64,000 bases of DNA from Linnemannia hyalina. Its lineage: Eukaryota; Mortierellomycota; Mortierellomycetes; Mortierellales; Mortierellaceae. The stretch covers positions 3,286,001-3,350,000 of the forward strand of contig JAHRHY010000001.1 of the NCBI GenBank assembly GCA_019671135.1. Reading direction: 5' to 3'. The translations under genes and the position numbers were made by a program. Positions 33,138-46,309 of this stretch are shown piece after piece; the stretch's first letter is position 1, and every line of letters starts with the position of its first letter. The notes beneath the pieces were generated by a model, which saw nothing but the letters and a program-made list of their open reading frames with translations, was not told the DNA's origin and did not search any database.

Positions 33138-34736
33138 TTAGGCAAACTCGGCCCAGAGACGCTCAAACTCGCCCTTGAAGCCCTGGATGGCCTTGGGAGA
33201 GTTGGTTAAAGTCAAGTTCTCCCTGTTATCAAAACGGGCTCCCTTGGTCCAGTTGTATGAGCCATTGATCACCAACTGATCGTCAATAACCGCAAACTTG
33301 TGGTGCATAAACGATTTGCTATTATCATACAGAAAGATGGGTGCATTGGTAAGTAAGCCTGGTTCCTTCGCTCGACGTAATATCCCTTTCAATTGAACGA
33401 ACATTACGCTCTTTTGTCAGCGGCCTAACTGTCATAGTACCTCTTATCAACGCGGGTGGAGATGTCGTTGTTATCACGGAGACGGTTAACATCCGAGCCC
33501 AAGTCATCAGCCTAGAAACAGAAGTATTGAGTGCGTTTAGACATCATTGTTGCTGAACCATCCGATCCTGTTGCACATTAGAAAGGTCGACATATTCATA
33601 GAGTTTTCTTTTTTACCTTCTCGCTATCAGAAATGATACGGACTTTGACACCACGCTCATGAGCCTAAGAAACACGCAAGGAACACGACATATTAGCAGA
33701 TTACTCTCTCCATCAACACTATAGATAAAGATACCATAAAGAAAAAGAAAAGAGGCGCTTAGTTACCCTGATGATGGCGTTGGCGAGGTGGTCGTCGGTG
33801 ATGGTGTAGACACAAATATCCAAAGACTTCTGAGCGCCATCGAGAGTCTTGACCAACTGCTTAAAGCTCTCCTCCGATGGGAAGAAGATAGGGTTGATAA
33901 AGATGTTGGATCCGCCCTGGTTGTTGTTGTTGGTGGTGGGATGGGTGACTGGAGGAGGGGTAACAACATGACCTCCGTTTCCGTGGTTGCCCTGGTTGCC
34001 ATGGTTGGAGGCGTTAAGAAGAGTCTCGAGCCAGGTAATCTAACAAGTGTGTTGCCATAGGAATGACAAAAACTAGGTCAGTGAACATGCATCAACTTTA
34101 TCCCGCTCCGGCTCACAGACATAACTGTCATTTCAGTCCAATAGATGTTGCCGTTCCATCCTTTATCCAAGCAGAGCTACATATGTCCAGCTGGCAAAAA
34201 TGAGAAAAGGGGAAAGAACAAGTGAATGAATAGACAAGGAGGAACGTACCACGTCCTTGTCGTGATCGACAGCACAGGCCTCACGGGCAGCGTTGAAGAG
34301 CTGTTGGATGGAGGGTGCGGAGCCATTCTTTTGAGCCTGCTGCTCGAAGACGCTGACGAGGCTCTGGCGAACGGTCTGATCGTTGACGATCGAAGGGGCC
34401 GAGTTGAAGGTCTAATATTATTGTGAGATATGTCCCAGGGGTATGAGAGAAAGAAGCGTCAATAAATCTGTGATGATTCATCAGTCAACTCTCTTTGTGT
34501 CACTTTTCAGGCACCAGAAAGGATGTCTGTGCTTGTGCATATGAAAAGCGGCGGGAGGCACAGTCCAATTCTTCTGATGATCAACTCTTTGCAGTTGAAT
34601 GAGAGAGTTTGGAATGGGAGCGGTCACTTGCAGCATCGAGGTAGTCGGCGGTCGACATGTTTTGGGCCTCCTGGACCGAAACAGTGCGAGGAGGGCGCAC
34701 AAAGGGCAGTAAACAGTTGAGAATCAGTCCTGACAT
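33138..34736 (-). CDS. single-HKD phospholipase-D-like protein
   Basis: Six exons: 34736-34632, 34411-34250, 34039-33767, 33664-33617, 33511-33441 and 33318-33138. They give 279 residues. The PLD-like domain has KTLDGAQKSLDICVYTITDD (start of the fold), HERGVKVRIISDSEK, and the catalytic HKD motif HHKFAVID followed by QLVINGSYNWTKGA. A single HKD means the enzyme would work as a dimer, as in mitochondrial PLD6/Zucchini and bacterial Nuc. Substrate could be cardiolipin or nucleic acid; the sequence does not decide. A His/Asn/Gly-rich spacer lies around residues 100-125. Intron 1 appears to use a GC-AG donor (GCAAGT at 34631), because only that keeps the frame into TFNSAPSIVNDQ. A pyrimidine-rich leader precedes the ATG. 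Confidence 0.85.
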
Positions 34737-37700
34737 GGTGATGAGAAAGAGTGGAGTGGATGTACAAAAAGTGGGTGTAAAGGTTGAGAAGAGTGATGGG
34801 GTGACAAGTACAAGAAGGAAAGAGAGAGAAAAGGGAGGAGAAAGAGTGAAAGAGAGAAAGAGAAAGAGAGAAAGAGGCCTATTGTCTTTCAGGGCACAAC
34901 GGAGAGAGAAAGAGGAGCCAGGCGGAAGTGAGCCAAGAAGCTGCCATTGGTCACAATTGGCCATGACATCGTCCCAATTTGTCTGTTTATGTTATGTATG
35001 GCTGTTTGTGTGTTAGCTCAGCTAGTTGAAGTCCCTATTGCACCACTCTGTATCCTATAAAAAAAACGTAAAAAAAAACTTCCCGCCCTCCTTTTGCGAG
35101 CGCTATCTATATTTCGATTAGACCCCTCTTCGTGCCAAGTTCCTTTGGTGTTTTGGTATGTCCACACTTGTTTCTGACAACAACTACTTCTTGACACCCG
35201 CCTCACGTCGGCACGGCCCTCTCTTCCACCAATTGCTGCCCTGGCCAACAGGCAAGTCTCAAGCATATCTATGAATGACATGCGCCACTCTGTTAATACC
35301 TGCTCCCCTTGCCTATTCGTCCTTTTCTCCTAAATCGCATCGAGCCTGCCTGCACAAGATTTTGACATCATTCCTTCGAGAACCCGATTGCATTTATGTG
35401 TGTCCAATCCGTTTATTTGTTCCTCCCCTTGCGGGTGTTCAGTAGGCAAGGGAAAATTTGTTCAGTGGTTTCTCCTTCTCCTCCCGCTCCTTCTTCACAT
35501 GCGCACATACGCTCGTGTTAAAAGTAAAGGCAAATAAACAAACGGTCTTTCTCCTCCCCTTGGTCAGGGTTCAATCCAGCCTCGCTTAATATGCTAGAAG
35601 TCCACGCGCTTTCTTTTCACAAGCCTAGGTGTTGCAAAGGGGGCTGGCTACTCAATGGCGCATACCTCGCTTAACGCCTTCAAACTACGCTCTCTACCAA
35701 ACAAATTAGCTATTCCGCCGATTTCAGGGGGGAGAGGGGCATTGCATATCATCGTTGCATGCTACATAGACAAATGAAATCTCGAGGGACATAATGGTAC
35801 ACCGTTAGCGAGGTAGGGGAGAGGAGTGTGCGATCAACTCACTATCGATCAAACACCAGAAGGGGTAACAAAAGTCATGCATTAGGTGAGTTTTCCTTGC
35901 AGGAACGAAGGCAGGCAGCAGACCAGAAAGAGCAAAAAGAAAGAGGGAGGTACAAGGACTGAACGTCGCGATCGGTGAATTATTATATTTCGCTGTTAAT
36001 GCGGAGGCGAGAAACAAAAAAAAATGCCCCTGAAACGTCTCAGGTTCAGGGGCACGTACTGTACCTTTTTTACCAATACTGAGACATCTGCCTTGATGTG
36101 CAGCACAGAACAGACTTGGTTATGCCTGGGATTCCCTCTCATTCCTTTCTCTCTCCTTCTTGGGAAAAGCAATCTGAAAACGCGTCATCAACATCCACAC
36201 ATCTGTTGTTCTTTTGCACTACGTTCACAAACGCGCTTTTGGGTGAAATGCTTGCATTGTCTCTCCTTTTGAGCTTGCTCGGTCGGTGTGTTTTGCTAAG
36301 ACTTGTAAGTCAGGGAACAGGTGTTGTAGATCGCTAACGGTCCGGGGTAATGTAATGCCCTCCTCCCCAATTATCAAAGTAGCTATTTTGTTTTGTGAGC
36401 TACGGACGGAAATGGGGCTAACAAACATTATTGAGCATTGAGACGGAATTATGCCTCCGTGTTTTTTTAACATGGGACGAACGGCCCATGCGAGGGATAC
36501 TTAAACACAGACCATTTGTGCAAACACGGAGCAAGTTGTTGTCAAAGTCCAAGCTCTAATTAATGAACTAGAAAAAGTATATGAAGGAAAGAATGACCGG
36601 ATCGAGCAAGGGGCGATTGTCTATCGTGAAAAGAGGTAAAGAGACTTCGAAAGTGAAAGTGCGAGAACCTCGTTTTTGCTGTCGTAGTAAAACAAGAGGA
36701 TGTTATTCGTTGAACGACTTGTTCGCTTGTTTGTCTGTCTGTTTGTCTGTCTGATTGTTAGTTTGTTTGCTCGCTTTTTTTCATCCTTTGCCTTGTTGGC
36801 TTGTTTGTACGACAGGTTTCGGTTGGCTTTTTGATTTCCATCTTTTTTTCTCAACAACAAACAAACAAGCAAACAAGCAACAGCAGCTCAGAGGCGCTGA
36901 ATAGCGGGGAAAATTGCCCTCGCTGCCTCGCATCTCATCATCTTCCGTTGTGGCATGCTGCTTGTTGGTTTTGCATTAATTGCTTCGATGAGACAACAAC
37001 AAACACGCCTTAACCTTGAACCTTGAACGATCAACCCAGACACAACGGAATGAGATGTGTATAGACACTGACTTTGGTCATCATTTCTTTCAACCCAATC
37101 CCATAAATATACAGATAGTCTTCTTCCCCTTCCGTCCATCTCTCTCTTCTATTTTGTTGTTTTCGATCATTCACCCACATCATTCACCATTTGCGAGTTG
37201 CAAGTAAATATGCTGACCTTTTTATATAGCGCTGCCCTGCTTCTTCTCTCTTTCATCTTCTCTCTCTTCATCTTCTCTTTCATTCTCTTTTCTTCAATTG
37301 CCGTCGCGCTCCTCCTCCTTTTCCTCCACTCCTCTCCTCTCCCTCCTTTATCCTTCTCGTTGTCCCAATCCAAAATATCCTCAATCTCATCTGCTTTCAT
37401 TTTTTACTATCTCGGTCCCTCCTGGTTCCTCTCCTTCCCTCTCTCTCTCCCTCTTTCTCTCGCGCTCATCGTGCCCGCTCTTTCCCTTCTTCCTTCTCTC
37501 ATTTCTAGCCTTAATTCCTCACTTTCTCTTTCTTTTTTTTCTTTTCTCATCTTTTCTCTCTTTTCGTTTGTTTTCGTGGATCGTGCCTTTACGCTCTCTT
37601 CCTCCTTCAGCTTCGACCGCTCGTTGTACATAATCCCCAGCCATCTTCGCACACTCACTCACTCCTTCACCAACACTCGCACGTTTTCTGCTCAGTTCGA

Positions 37701-39850
37701 CAGTTTGCTCCGCCCACGCACGCACGCACTGCTCAACTCTCTTTCGTACTCTGACAGCAACAACAACAATAACTAAAACAACAAAAACCTTCTTTTACTT
37801 TTTGTTGTTTCTCTCATTCACCTTTTTCACGATCATTTTACGTCTCTTTATGTCCATCCTTCTTCCTTTTCCACGCCTTTGTTCCTTTCTTACTTTTTCT
37901 CGTCACTCACGACCAATTCAACCATAACGACAACACCACTATTACCAATTCTTAATTCTTACTATTCTTTACTCCACTCACGCCCTGCTCGTCTACTTTC
38001 CTGTTATTTATTCTTCCTGTCTGCCTCCACATCAGCCTCCTGCTTCCTTCACTTCTGACGCACATACCTGCCCACAAGTACACCATCACATAACGGCCAG
38101 GGGTACACTGCCATACTTCTTCGCGCATAAAGTATATAGCACATCTCGTACTCTTTGTCCTCTTCACTATTCTTCGTGCATTGTTCGTGCATGCTTTTGC
38201 ATTGTTAGTTAGTGTTCCACTCTTCTCTTCTGCTTATTTTCATACCGCGACATCCTCCCACGAAAAGAAGCTTGACCATAAATACTTCCAGCTACGCCCA
38301 CCTCCCCAGCATCTTTTCTGTATTGCTTTCACGACCGTCCCCCTCCTTTTTTTTTCTTCAACTCCATCTTTTTTTTTTCCATCGTCTCCTTGACCGGCAA
38401 TCGCTGTGTTAAAATCGCTTTCTCGCCTGCCGCCACCTTCGGAAAAGGTAAGACTCGCCTTGCTGCCTTTGCTGCCTTCTTTACCCTCCACTTTCCCAAT
38501 CTCCCTCTCTCCTTCACCTTTCGCTTCCTTTCGTTTCCCTTCCCTTCCCTTCCCTTCCCTTTCCTTTTCTTTCTCCCCCCGTTTCTTCCTACTATCCTTC
38601 CTTTTTACTTTACTAAATCCAACCTAAAAAGTCTTGCCCGGTCTTACAGAATACAACAAACACAAATCTTTGACATAAGTGCCTATACTTCCCCTCACCC
38701 CCTTCCTCCCTACAATCGTCCACCAAATCCACCCCTCGACATAACACCAATGCGTCTCTCCTTGCCCCCTCTCCCTCTCCCTCTCTCTCGTTCTCTCTCG
38801 TCTCCTTATTATCCCGCTTGCATTATTACCCGTAGGCTGGGCTGTTGAAGGACGAACCGACGGAAAAAAAGAAAAAAAAACGGGCGGTGTGTTTGTACTC
38901 AATTCATTGGAACAAATGTTTGATTACTTGTTCGATCGCATTAATGCGAGGGTGAGGGCAAGAAACGAGGCAAAAAAAAGTGGATTGGTTAGGTCGCCCT
39001 GGTCTTGGCTTAGTGCCACACTGAACGTCCTTAAATCCTTTTTTGCGCTTGGTTATTTTCGGAAGGAGAAAAGAATGGGAAGTATACTCGAAGGGCAAGG
39101 AACCTCGTACCAATCATGCTACCCATGCATGGCAATGGCGCCTTCCTTCCACCTCTGCCCTTCTTGTGTCGTCGCACTTTAAGTTCTATCTTTATTCTCC
39201 TCCCCTTTCTTCTCTTCTTCGTCTCGCCTCTTTCCTTTTGTCCTTTCTGGTTGTTTTTCTCCACTTTACACTGCTGAGACGACAAAGTCAACAGCAACAA
39301 AAGAACCATTGGCTATAGCCTCTCCCGAGTTCGGGAAGAATTTGCTCTGGGAGAAAGAAAAGAAGAAAAATACAAAGTGGCCCCCACACCATCGTTCTTT
39401 CTAAACTCTACCCTAAAGTTAATTCATGCCAGGAGCAACAGAGGGAGTAAAAAAAAGGCACAATCAACGCCCTCCTGTGCTTCTGTCTTGATTGTTACTT
39501 GCTGGGAAGAGGAATCTTGGAAGGAAAAAAAAGAGAGGTCAAAGCAGAGTAGAACAAAAAAACTCCCCTTGCTTGGAAGCGAGTCACCATTTTTTCCGTC
39601 AACCGCTGCCTTTCCGCACCCCTTCTCGCCTCCCAGAGGGTGCTAAAAATGAACTTTGAAGGGACAGTGGTGGGGGTGGTAAAAAGGCGTGAATGAGGGG
39701 ACATTGATGCTTGACATTGATCCAATCCCAAAATGAATAAAGACGAGCAAAAGCAGTATCCTAATCCATTTTTCTCTCTCTCTTTCTTCCCCTCTCTTGC
39801 TACCGTTTCTCCCCTACCGTCTATTTTCTCTACTGTGCCAACCCTACACG
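34737..39850. other. large intergenic region without a supported gene
   Basis: I find no convincing exon in these 5.1 kb. The segment 37130-38850 is markedly pyrimidine-rich on the plus strand, including a CCCTT repeat near 38535-38565. It produces long open but biased frames (Leu/Ser/Phe/Pro), for example 37198-37776. It likely belongs to the distal promoter or leader of the gene at 39851. A compact hairpin lies at 36025-36054. Confidence 0.5.
36025..36054. other. perfect 10-bp hairpin
   Basis: TGCCCCTGAA (36025-36034) and TTCAGGGGCA (36045-36054) are exact reverse complements around a 10-nt spacer. A run of nine A residues precedes it. No gene or terminator role is evident nearby. Confidence 0.4.
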
Positions 39851-42800
39851 ATGAAACGTATAATACGATCCTTCAGCAGGCCCAACTCCGTTGTAGAACC
39901 TCTTCAGTCAAAAGGTAGTCGCGCTAGGCGTAGTCTTGGCAATCTTCTTTCAAAGACTAGGCCCTCTCCAGCGCCCGAAGCATTTGTGCTCCAGTTCCCA
40001 AACAGGACAATTGAACAACTCAAGCAGCAATCAGCTCCACTTCCTCCTCCAACTATACCCAAACAACAGCAACATCAACAAGAACGGCAGCAGACCAATC
40101 AGAAACTACAAAGGCGCATACATCACCATCAACAACAACAACAAAATACCATGGAGTTTATTGAGAGCAATAACATGTCCAACATGTCAATGCCACCGAG
40201 GGCTCGGCTGTTCGAGCTAAAGACGAGTGCGGAATTTGCCGCGGAGGATTTCAACCATACAATCAAGACATGGGTCAACATGGCCAGTCTCCTTGTAAAA
40301 CAGGTACACTTTTTGTTTGTCTCATTGATGAGGTGCTTTCTTGTTTGTCTCTGATCAGCGATCGGCTCGTTGTTGATCTGCTCCTTTGGACGGATGGATC
40401 TGGTCTGGCCTCATCTATTCGGCTCCAGCCCTCTCTGCCTGCTTCTTTTCTCTCGCTTTCCGACTATGCACTTATCTACCACACAGACACACAGCCCATG
40501 AACACGAAAGAAAAAGCCTGTAATACTCACTTCGCATATAATTATATACATTGCACATGTACTCTAATAGGGCAATATGGCGGAATCGAAAGGGGATGAC
40601 GAAAACGCATACATCTCCTTCGTACGAGCATGTCTGTAAGTACATCTGATGGAAGACAGAAACGAAACGAAACAAAACAAAAGCAAAGAAAAGAAAGACC
40701 GAGAGTGTAGAGAACAGTCCATGCAGTCAACGTACCTCAGTTTAATTACATGCATCCCCTCCCTTCCTAACGGCTTGGGCGGAGGTGTAAAAGGAGTGAC
40801 TCTACCACGCATAATGCATATCTTCTAACATATTTATATGTTTATTTATCGACGATGCTAGGATTATTACGAAAATCATCCCAGTTCAACCGCACTACCG
40901 CTCGATGATGAACGATATTGTCTGCATCGACCTCCGCCAAAAGATCCTGCTGATCATCACAAGGATGGGACACCTGGAGAGGCGGCTCTTGAAGCGGTTC
41001 GAGGACGAGACTAGGCAGATCGCCACCGCCGCCCGGATAACACAAGTCTCAGCTGTCGCGCAGCTGAACTCGCTTTCATCCAGCAAGACCACCGTCGTCA
41101 CAACTACCATGAACAATCGACCTACCAGCACTATTTTCAAGGTTGAGCGGACTATGAACAATTTGAGCGTGGAGTATTACAGTCCCGAGGAGCCTGTCGT
41201 GGATCAGGAAGAGGACTACATCGACGATGAGAGTGACGATGAGAGCGTCGACGGCCGGGAGAACCTCAACATCGGCGTGTACAACAACGATGACAACAAC
41301 GACGACATCAATATCGACGATAACGATGAGATCATCGCCACGGTAGAGATCCATGACGACTACTTGACAAACGACGGCGCCGATCTGATGCTGGAGCTCA
41401 GCCCTGAGAGTTACATCAACCACCACCATCGTCGCGTCATGACAGGACCTCGCACTGAACCCTCGCCGCAGCAGCCGCCACCATACCATCAGTCCGACAA
41501 CGACGACCGAGACCGGTACTACCTGGAGCACACATCCGAGAAACCCATCAATCTGAACGGGACTCTAAAGAAGAAGAGCAGCAATGAGGATGATCGGAGT
41601 CTTCTCTCACCGGAATGTCAGCCCAACTATACCGCCATGCCTTCATCACTCTTTCCTCGTCAGCGGGAGGGGTTCCATGTCAGGAGATGTTCCTCGACCG
41701 ATACCATCCGGTCTAGTGTTCACTTTCCTGTCAACTCCCTCTCAACTGCCACTGCCTTTCCTTTGACCACCGCTCCTCGAGCCAACCTCGCCACACCGCC
41801 AATCCCGGTTCGATCCGATAAGCGCAGCTCGATGATGGCCTCGGTATCATTTGACCGAAACAACCTCAACAACATCGGTAACAGCAATGTCAACTACGTT
41901 CGGGACCGCAGCAACCAAGGCGTCGCCGTCGTGCCGGATTACAGAGGCACGGCTGCTGCAGGGTCGGGACCCACATCAACGACGACGGCAGTCCGAGGTG
42001 GATATGATCGGGATGTCCTTCATAGCCGATTCTCGAACCGACGAACCATGAGCTTTGAGGGCAACGGCAACTTTTACCCATCGTTGGGAGGGGTTTCATC
42101 TTCTGCTTATGATGTCCAGCAGCAGCGGCCGACTCACACGGGAGGGGCCTCAGCGCTCTGGAGACATAACAGTACCTCTGTGGGTCGCGTGACCCCTAGG
42201 ATCAACAACGGCAATAACGGTAGCAGCCTAGGTCACCGCAAGCGAGCATCCTTCGACCTGCACCAACATCAACAACAGCAGCAGCACCAACGCGAGTATC
42301 ATGGCAACGGCATCACAGCGGCATCCCTGAATGCAGATCTCCCCCCTACACCAAGATCGTCCCTTGAGAAACTGAGCGAGCACTTTTCTGCAGGATCGAG
42401 CAAGACAAGCATGGGAGGCTCGTTCAAGAACGGGTTCTCGCCTTCTCCTTCGACCTCGCCGTCGACCGCATCTTCGACCCCCTTCGCGTCACCCATGATG
42501 AAGACTAATGCCCAGATGCCCCAGAGCTTTAGCGTCATCCAACAGCAGCAGCATGGCCACGGGCACGGACACACCCCTTCGTTGACCTCATCCATCACCT
42601 CCGGTTCAACTTTGGTTATGACCGACTCGACCTTCGCCATGTCCGCGACGGGCACAGCAACTAACAGCTCAGCCACCTACACCCCCACCACCGCTATGTC
42701 CGTCGGATCCCCCCAACTCTCCAACTCGACTTCCATCTCCTCTTCCTCTTCTCCCACCATGACCAACTTCTCCTCCTGGACAACCTCAGGCAAGAAAGCT

Positions 42801-42965
42801 GGTCTCCTCCGCAAGATCCGGTCCAAACCCAAGATGCAAGAAATGTTCGATATTGTCCAAGTCCCCGTTTCCCCCTCCCCTGTCCATGCCCAGCTCCCCT
42901 TGCCTTTGCATAGGCAGCAGCAGCAGCATCAACAAGTTTACCCCCCTATTGCCATGCGGACTTGA
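39851..42965 (+). CDS. USP8/AMSH-type dimerisation-domain protein with disordered tail
   Basis: Three exons (39851-40303, 40571-40635, 40862-42965) encode 873 residues. The small middle exon is needed to keep frame: acceptor CTAATAG, donor GTAAGT, coding GNMAESKGDDENAYISFVRAC. Together the exons form an N-terminal helical domain (about residues 115-210): LKTSAEFAAEDFNHTIKTWV, then the AYISFVRACLIITKIIP phrase and YRSMMNDI. This resembles the USP8_dimer fold of AMSH, USP8 and yeast Rfu1, used in endosomal ubiquitin sorting. The remaining 650 residues are Ser/Thr/Asn/Gln-rich with acidic Asp/Asn runs, and they end with a basic KKAGLLRKIRSKPKMQEMF. No JAMM or USP protease domain is present. An adaptor or inhibitor of a deubiquitinase, as Rfu1 is for Doa4, is one possibility; that is inference. 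Confidence 0.75.
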
Positions 42966-44253
42966 GGACTGTAGGATGTTGTTATTTCACCGTCCCTGAT
43001 TTTCTTTTCTTTTCTTTTCTTTTCGATATCTTTCTTCGTTCCTTTTCTCTTATTGAAACCATTCTCTTTGGCGTAATATAATCTTTAACCCATTACAACA
43101 ACAACCAAAAAAAAAAAAAAAAAAAAAAACGCGCATGTCGCGAGCCGATCGACGAGATCGAAGCATTCTGTACAGTACCCCCCACCCAGCAAATAAATCT
43201 TTTTGACCTCCAAACAAACCATGTACGAAGAAAGAATGGCCTAGTATTGAACGTTGTTGTGCCCGGAAGGAGCATCCGAACAAAAACAATGGGTCAATTA
43301 GGGCAAGGGTATCGATGGAGTCTCGACGATTACGCCCGTTGCTTCGCTCAGCTAGAGACAACAAGAGATGGGATGGTGGAGAGAAAACGAGAAGGTGATA
43401 AAAGGGAGGGAGTAGGGCACAAGAAGGGCTCTCAGCTACGAGAGACGAAGAAGGAGAAGAAACTCAACAAGAAACACAAGATGATAACACAGGGAAGAGA
43501 GAAAATAAAATAACGCGAGATGTGGAGAATTAGAGTCGTGACACAAAAAAATAATACACAACAGCCCAAAGGTATGTATGCCATGCATGCATGGCGACAG
43601 CAAAACAAAAATAAAGACAAAAGATAAAGAAGTCGAAGAGCAAAAACGTGTTCCAGGAGAGAGAAGAAATGGGGGAAGAAATGTGAGAGAGAGAAAGACA
43701 AGAAAATGAAGGACGATAGACGAGAAGAGATGACATAAGAGCATTTGGTAGCGAAGTAGAAGATGCTTCTGTTGTAATGTAGTATGTTTGGTTTCAAGAG
43801 AATGGTGACGGGTTATTTTTCGCGTGTCAAGATATGCGACCTTCCACGCGCATACGCTGAGTGGGCGAGCGAGACGAAAGCTTTGAACTAGAGAATACAG
43901 TCATATGGAGCGACCATGTCAACGGGGAAAGACAGACAGAGTACAAAAAGAAACACGCGAAAGGCGTTGTTGTGTTTTTTTGCTCATAGATTTTTATTGA
44001 GGAAAGCCTACAGTATCAAGGTTTCTTTTTGTGTTCGAGAGACGAAGGAAGGAAGGAAGGAGGAGGGAGGGTAAGGAATGGTCAAATCACCAATGCAGAC
44101 ACATAGTTCAATAATCAGACATGCATTCAAAAAGAAAACATCACATACAACCTTGCAGCTGCAACACCTCAAAGAGAAATGAGCACAATAAAGAAATTTG
44201 CTCTCGTTGCGTGCCGTCTCATGAACCCATGGCCAAGAATAAGAGATGAAGTC

Positions 44254-44257
<4 letters not shown>

Positions 44258-44309
<52 letters not shown>

Positions 44310-44334
44310 TGAGAGAGAGAGAGGGAGAGAGAGA
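44258..44334 (+). repeat. (GT)n followed by (GA)n microsatellite
   Basis: About 25 uninterrupted GT units (44258-44307) pass into a GA-rich run to about 44334. The Thr-His open frames over it on the minus strand are products of the repeat. Confidence 0.95.
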
Positions 44335-45355
44335 ACCGGAAAACAACTACGCCTGCAATTACCACCATTTATCTCTCCAAGGGACACGCCGTCTGCTGTG
44401 AGTTGAGTTTTCGTTCGTTAGTGGGTTCCTTGGCGCGTTCTTTCGTTTCGCTCGGTTGAGCATTTCACCATCCTTCTTCCGCAACCCGACCGCGCTGAAA
44501 AAGAGAAATGAATGAGTGGTGACTACGATAGAGATTGGAGGGCCATACGTTGAACGTTCAAGATAGAGCCCCTCAAAATAGCCCCAGAAAACACAACAGA
44601 TGAAGGACTGAACTTATAACGGGTCGAGGCGCGTAGGGTCGACGAGCATTGCGCTCTTTTTGTTGTTTTTGTGTGTTTGGGGTATGAATGTAACAGCGAG
44701 AAGGCAATGCAAATTAATAAAGTAAGCAAAAACGCCGTGTATCAATTGATGCCAACAGCCGCGTGCGGAATAGATTTTCTGGAAATTAAAAATGGTCTAC
44801 TGTCATTGAGCATCAGGGGAAAAGCGAGTACAAAGTGCAGAAAAGCAATTGAAGGGGGATGCGAGAATGAATGTCATACCGAAATGACCTTCCTCATCCC
44901 CAGCTTTGGATGCAGCACAGAAACACAAATACAAACGCAAACAAATAATCAAAAGACGAAAGAACAATACCAAAAGAAAAGGAGATTAAGTTCTTCTCCA
45001 TTGTTGTGTGCCACGGGACCTTGAGAACCATTTGTTTATGGACAACAGACACGCTGAAGAGGCAATCGATTCAAAGGTACCCATTTTTATCTGAAGGTGA
45101 TCCATGGCCACTGAATGCAAGAGAGAGAGAATAACAGGAGTCCATCATCCAGGTACGCGATCATTAATGGCACTGATACGGTGTCATGTTTGTTTCTGAT
45201 CAATCTACATCAATCAATCATTGAATCAGGGGGGAAGATAAAGTAAAAAGGTCTCGGTCCCAACCAACGAACTAATCCTCCTAGCTGTTACTATACATGT
45301 ATACACCATTCCTCTCAAGCCCCTTCACTCTCTCCCGACTTCGCATTTCGATGTG

Positions 45356-45385
45356 GCGATGCGATGCGATGCGATGCGATGCTTC
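45356..45385 (+). repeat. (GCGAT)6 repeat
   Basis: Six perfect copies of the pentamer GCGAT in tandem. Confidence 0.9.
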
Positions 45386-46309
45386 TTCTCTTGCTACTGG
45401 AAAGGTTCATTTGGGTGCACAAAAAGAGCGCTCTTTCAGTCTTGTGTGGACTTTCCTCATTCTTTTTCCACCACGTTATGACGAGTGGGGTATGGCTCAT
45501 CGATTTTCTCTCCTCTCTCTCTCTGTGTCCCTCCATCTTGTCCACTTCTTTCTTTGAGCACCCATCTCCACTGAACAGATTGTCAGATGACAGGGGTGCC
45601 TGGATTATCGTTGTTTGTTCCTCTCAAACTTCAAAGTACGACAGAGAGAATACCTTCTCGTCCGTTGGGAGTTGGAGAACCACGTTTTTTTCATGGGCCT
45701 CGCTCTTTCAATTGCGATTCGTTCAAAGGTCGAAATAGAAGCTAAATTTTTTATTTCCGACACTCAACCTAATCCCATTCCGTCACCCATCACACTTCTA
45801 TTCACTACATCTGTATTTTTTTCGCTCGCAGTTGAAACCTCTCTCACTCTCCTTCTCTTACGCCCAAAAGTCTCTCCCAGTCTCCCACCCTTGTGTTTTC
45901 CAACCCGCCATCTTGTGAGTTTGTTTGGGTGCAAAAAAAAATTAAAATCTTCCGAAGGGGTACGAAAAAGGGCGAAAGTATGGGGAGAGGGAAAGAAAGG
46001 GGGACCGCGGGAAAGTTGGCCGAGAGAGTCGACGACGAAAAAAAACAAGATCGAAAGATGAACCTAGTCCCCCTTTACTTTGGAGCTGATACTACCGACT
46101 TGAGCAAGGAGCAGGCACAGCCAGGTTGTTGACAAGTCTGATTACTGCCAATTCAATGCTACTCATCGCCCATCTTGATCTCTTTTGTTAGTTCCATCTT
46201 TCCACGTTAAAATAAGAAAAGAGGATCGATACTTGGTTTCAGAAGGCCTGGGTGATGGAGTGCCTTCTTTTTTCTCCTCCATCAACCCTCCCTTTCAGCT
46301 TTCTTGTGA

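Larger units (their letters stand above)
42966..45635. other. intergenic region with microsatellites
   Basis: No supported gene. It starts with the probable 3' UTR of the preceding gene, including a TTTTC repeat near 43003-43024 and a 20-base A run at 43109-43129. It also contains a GT/GA microsatellite and a GCGAT repeat listed separately. The right arm of the duplication begins at 45636. Confidence 0.5.

Noticed and set aside
37198..37776. 192-codon ORF rich in Leu, Ser, Phe and Pro
   Set aside because: The DNA is a long pyrimidine-rich tract that is open in several frames; there is no domain, and it fits a promoter or leader region.
43436..43797. Overlapping Phe/Leu/Ser-rich minus ORFs with membrane-like look
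   Set aside because: They arise from GA-rich sequence on the plus strand downstream of a gene; no start context or family.
44008..44406. ORFs with long Thr-His or Cys-Val runs
   Set aside because: They are translations of the GT microsatellite.
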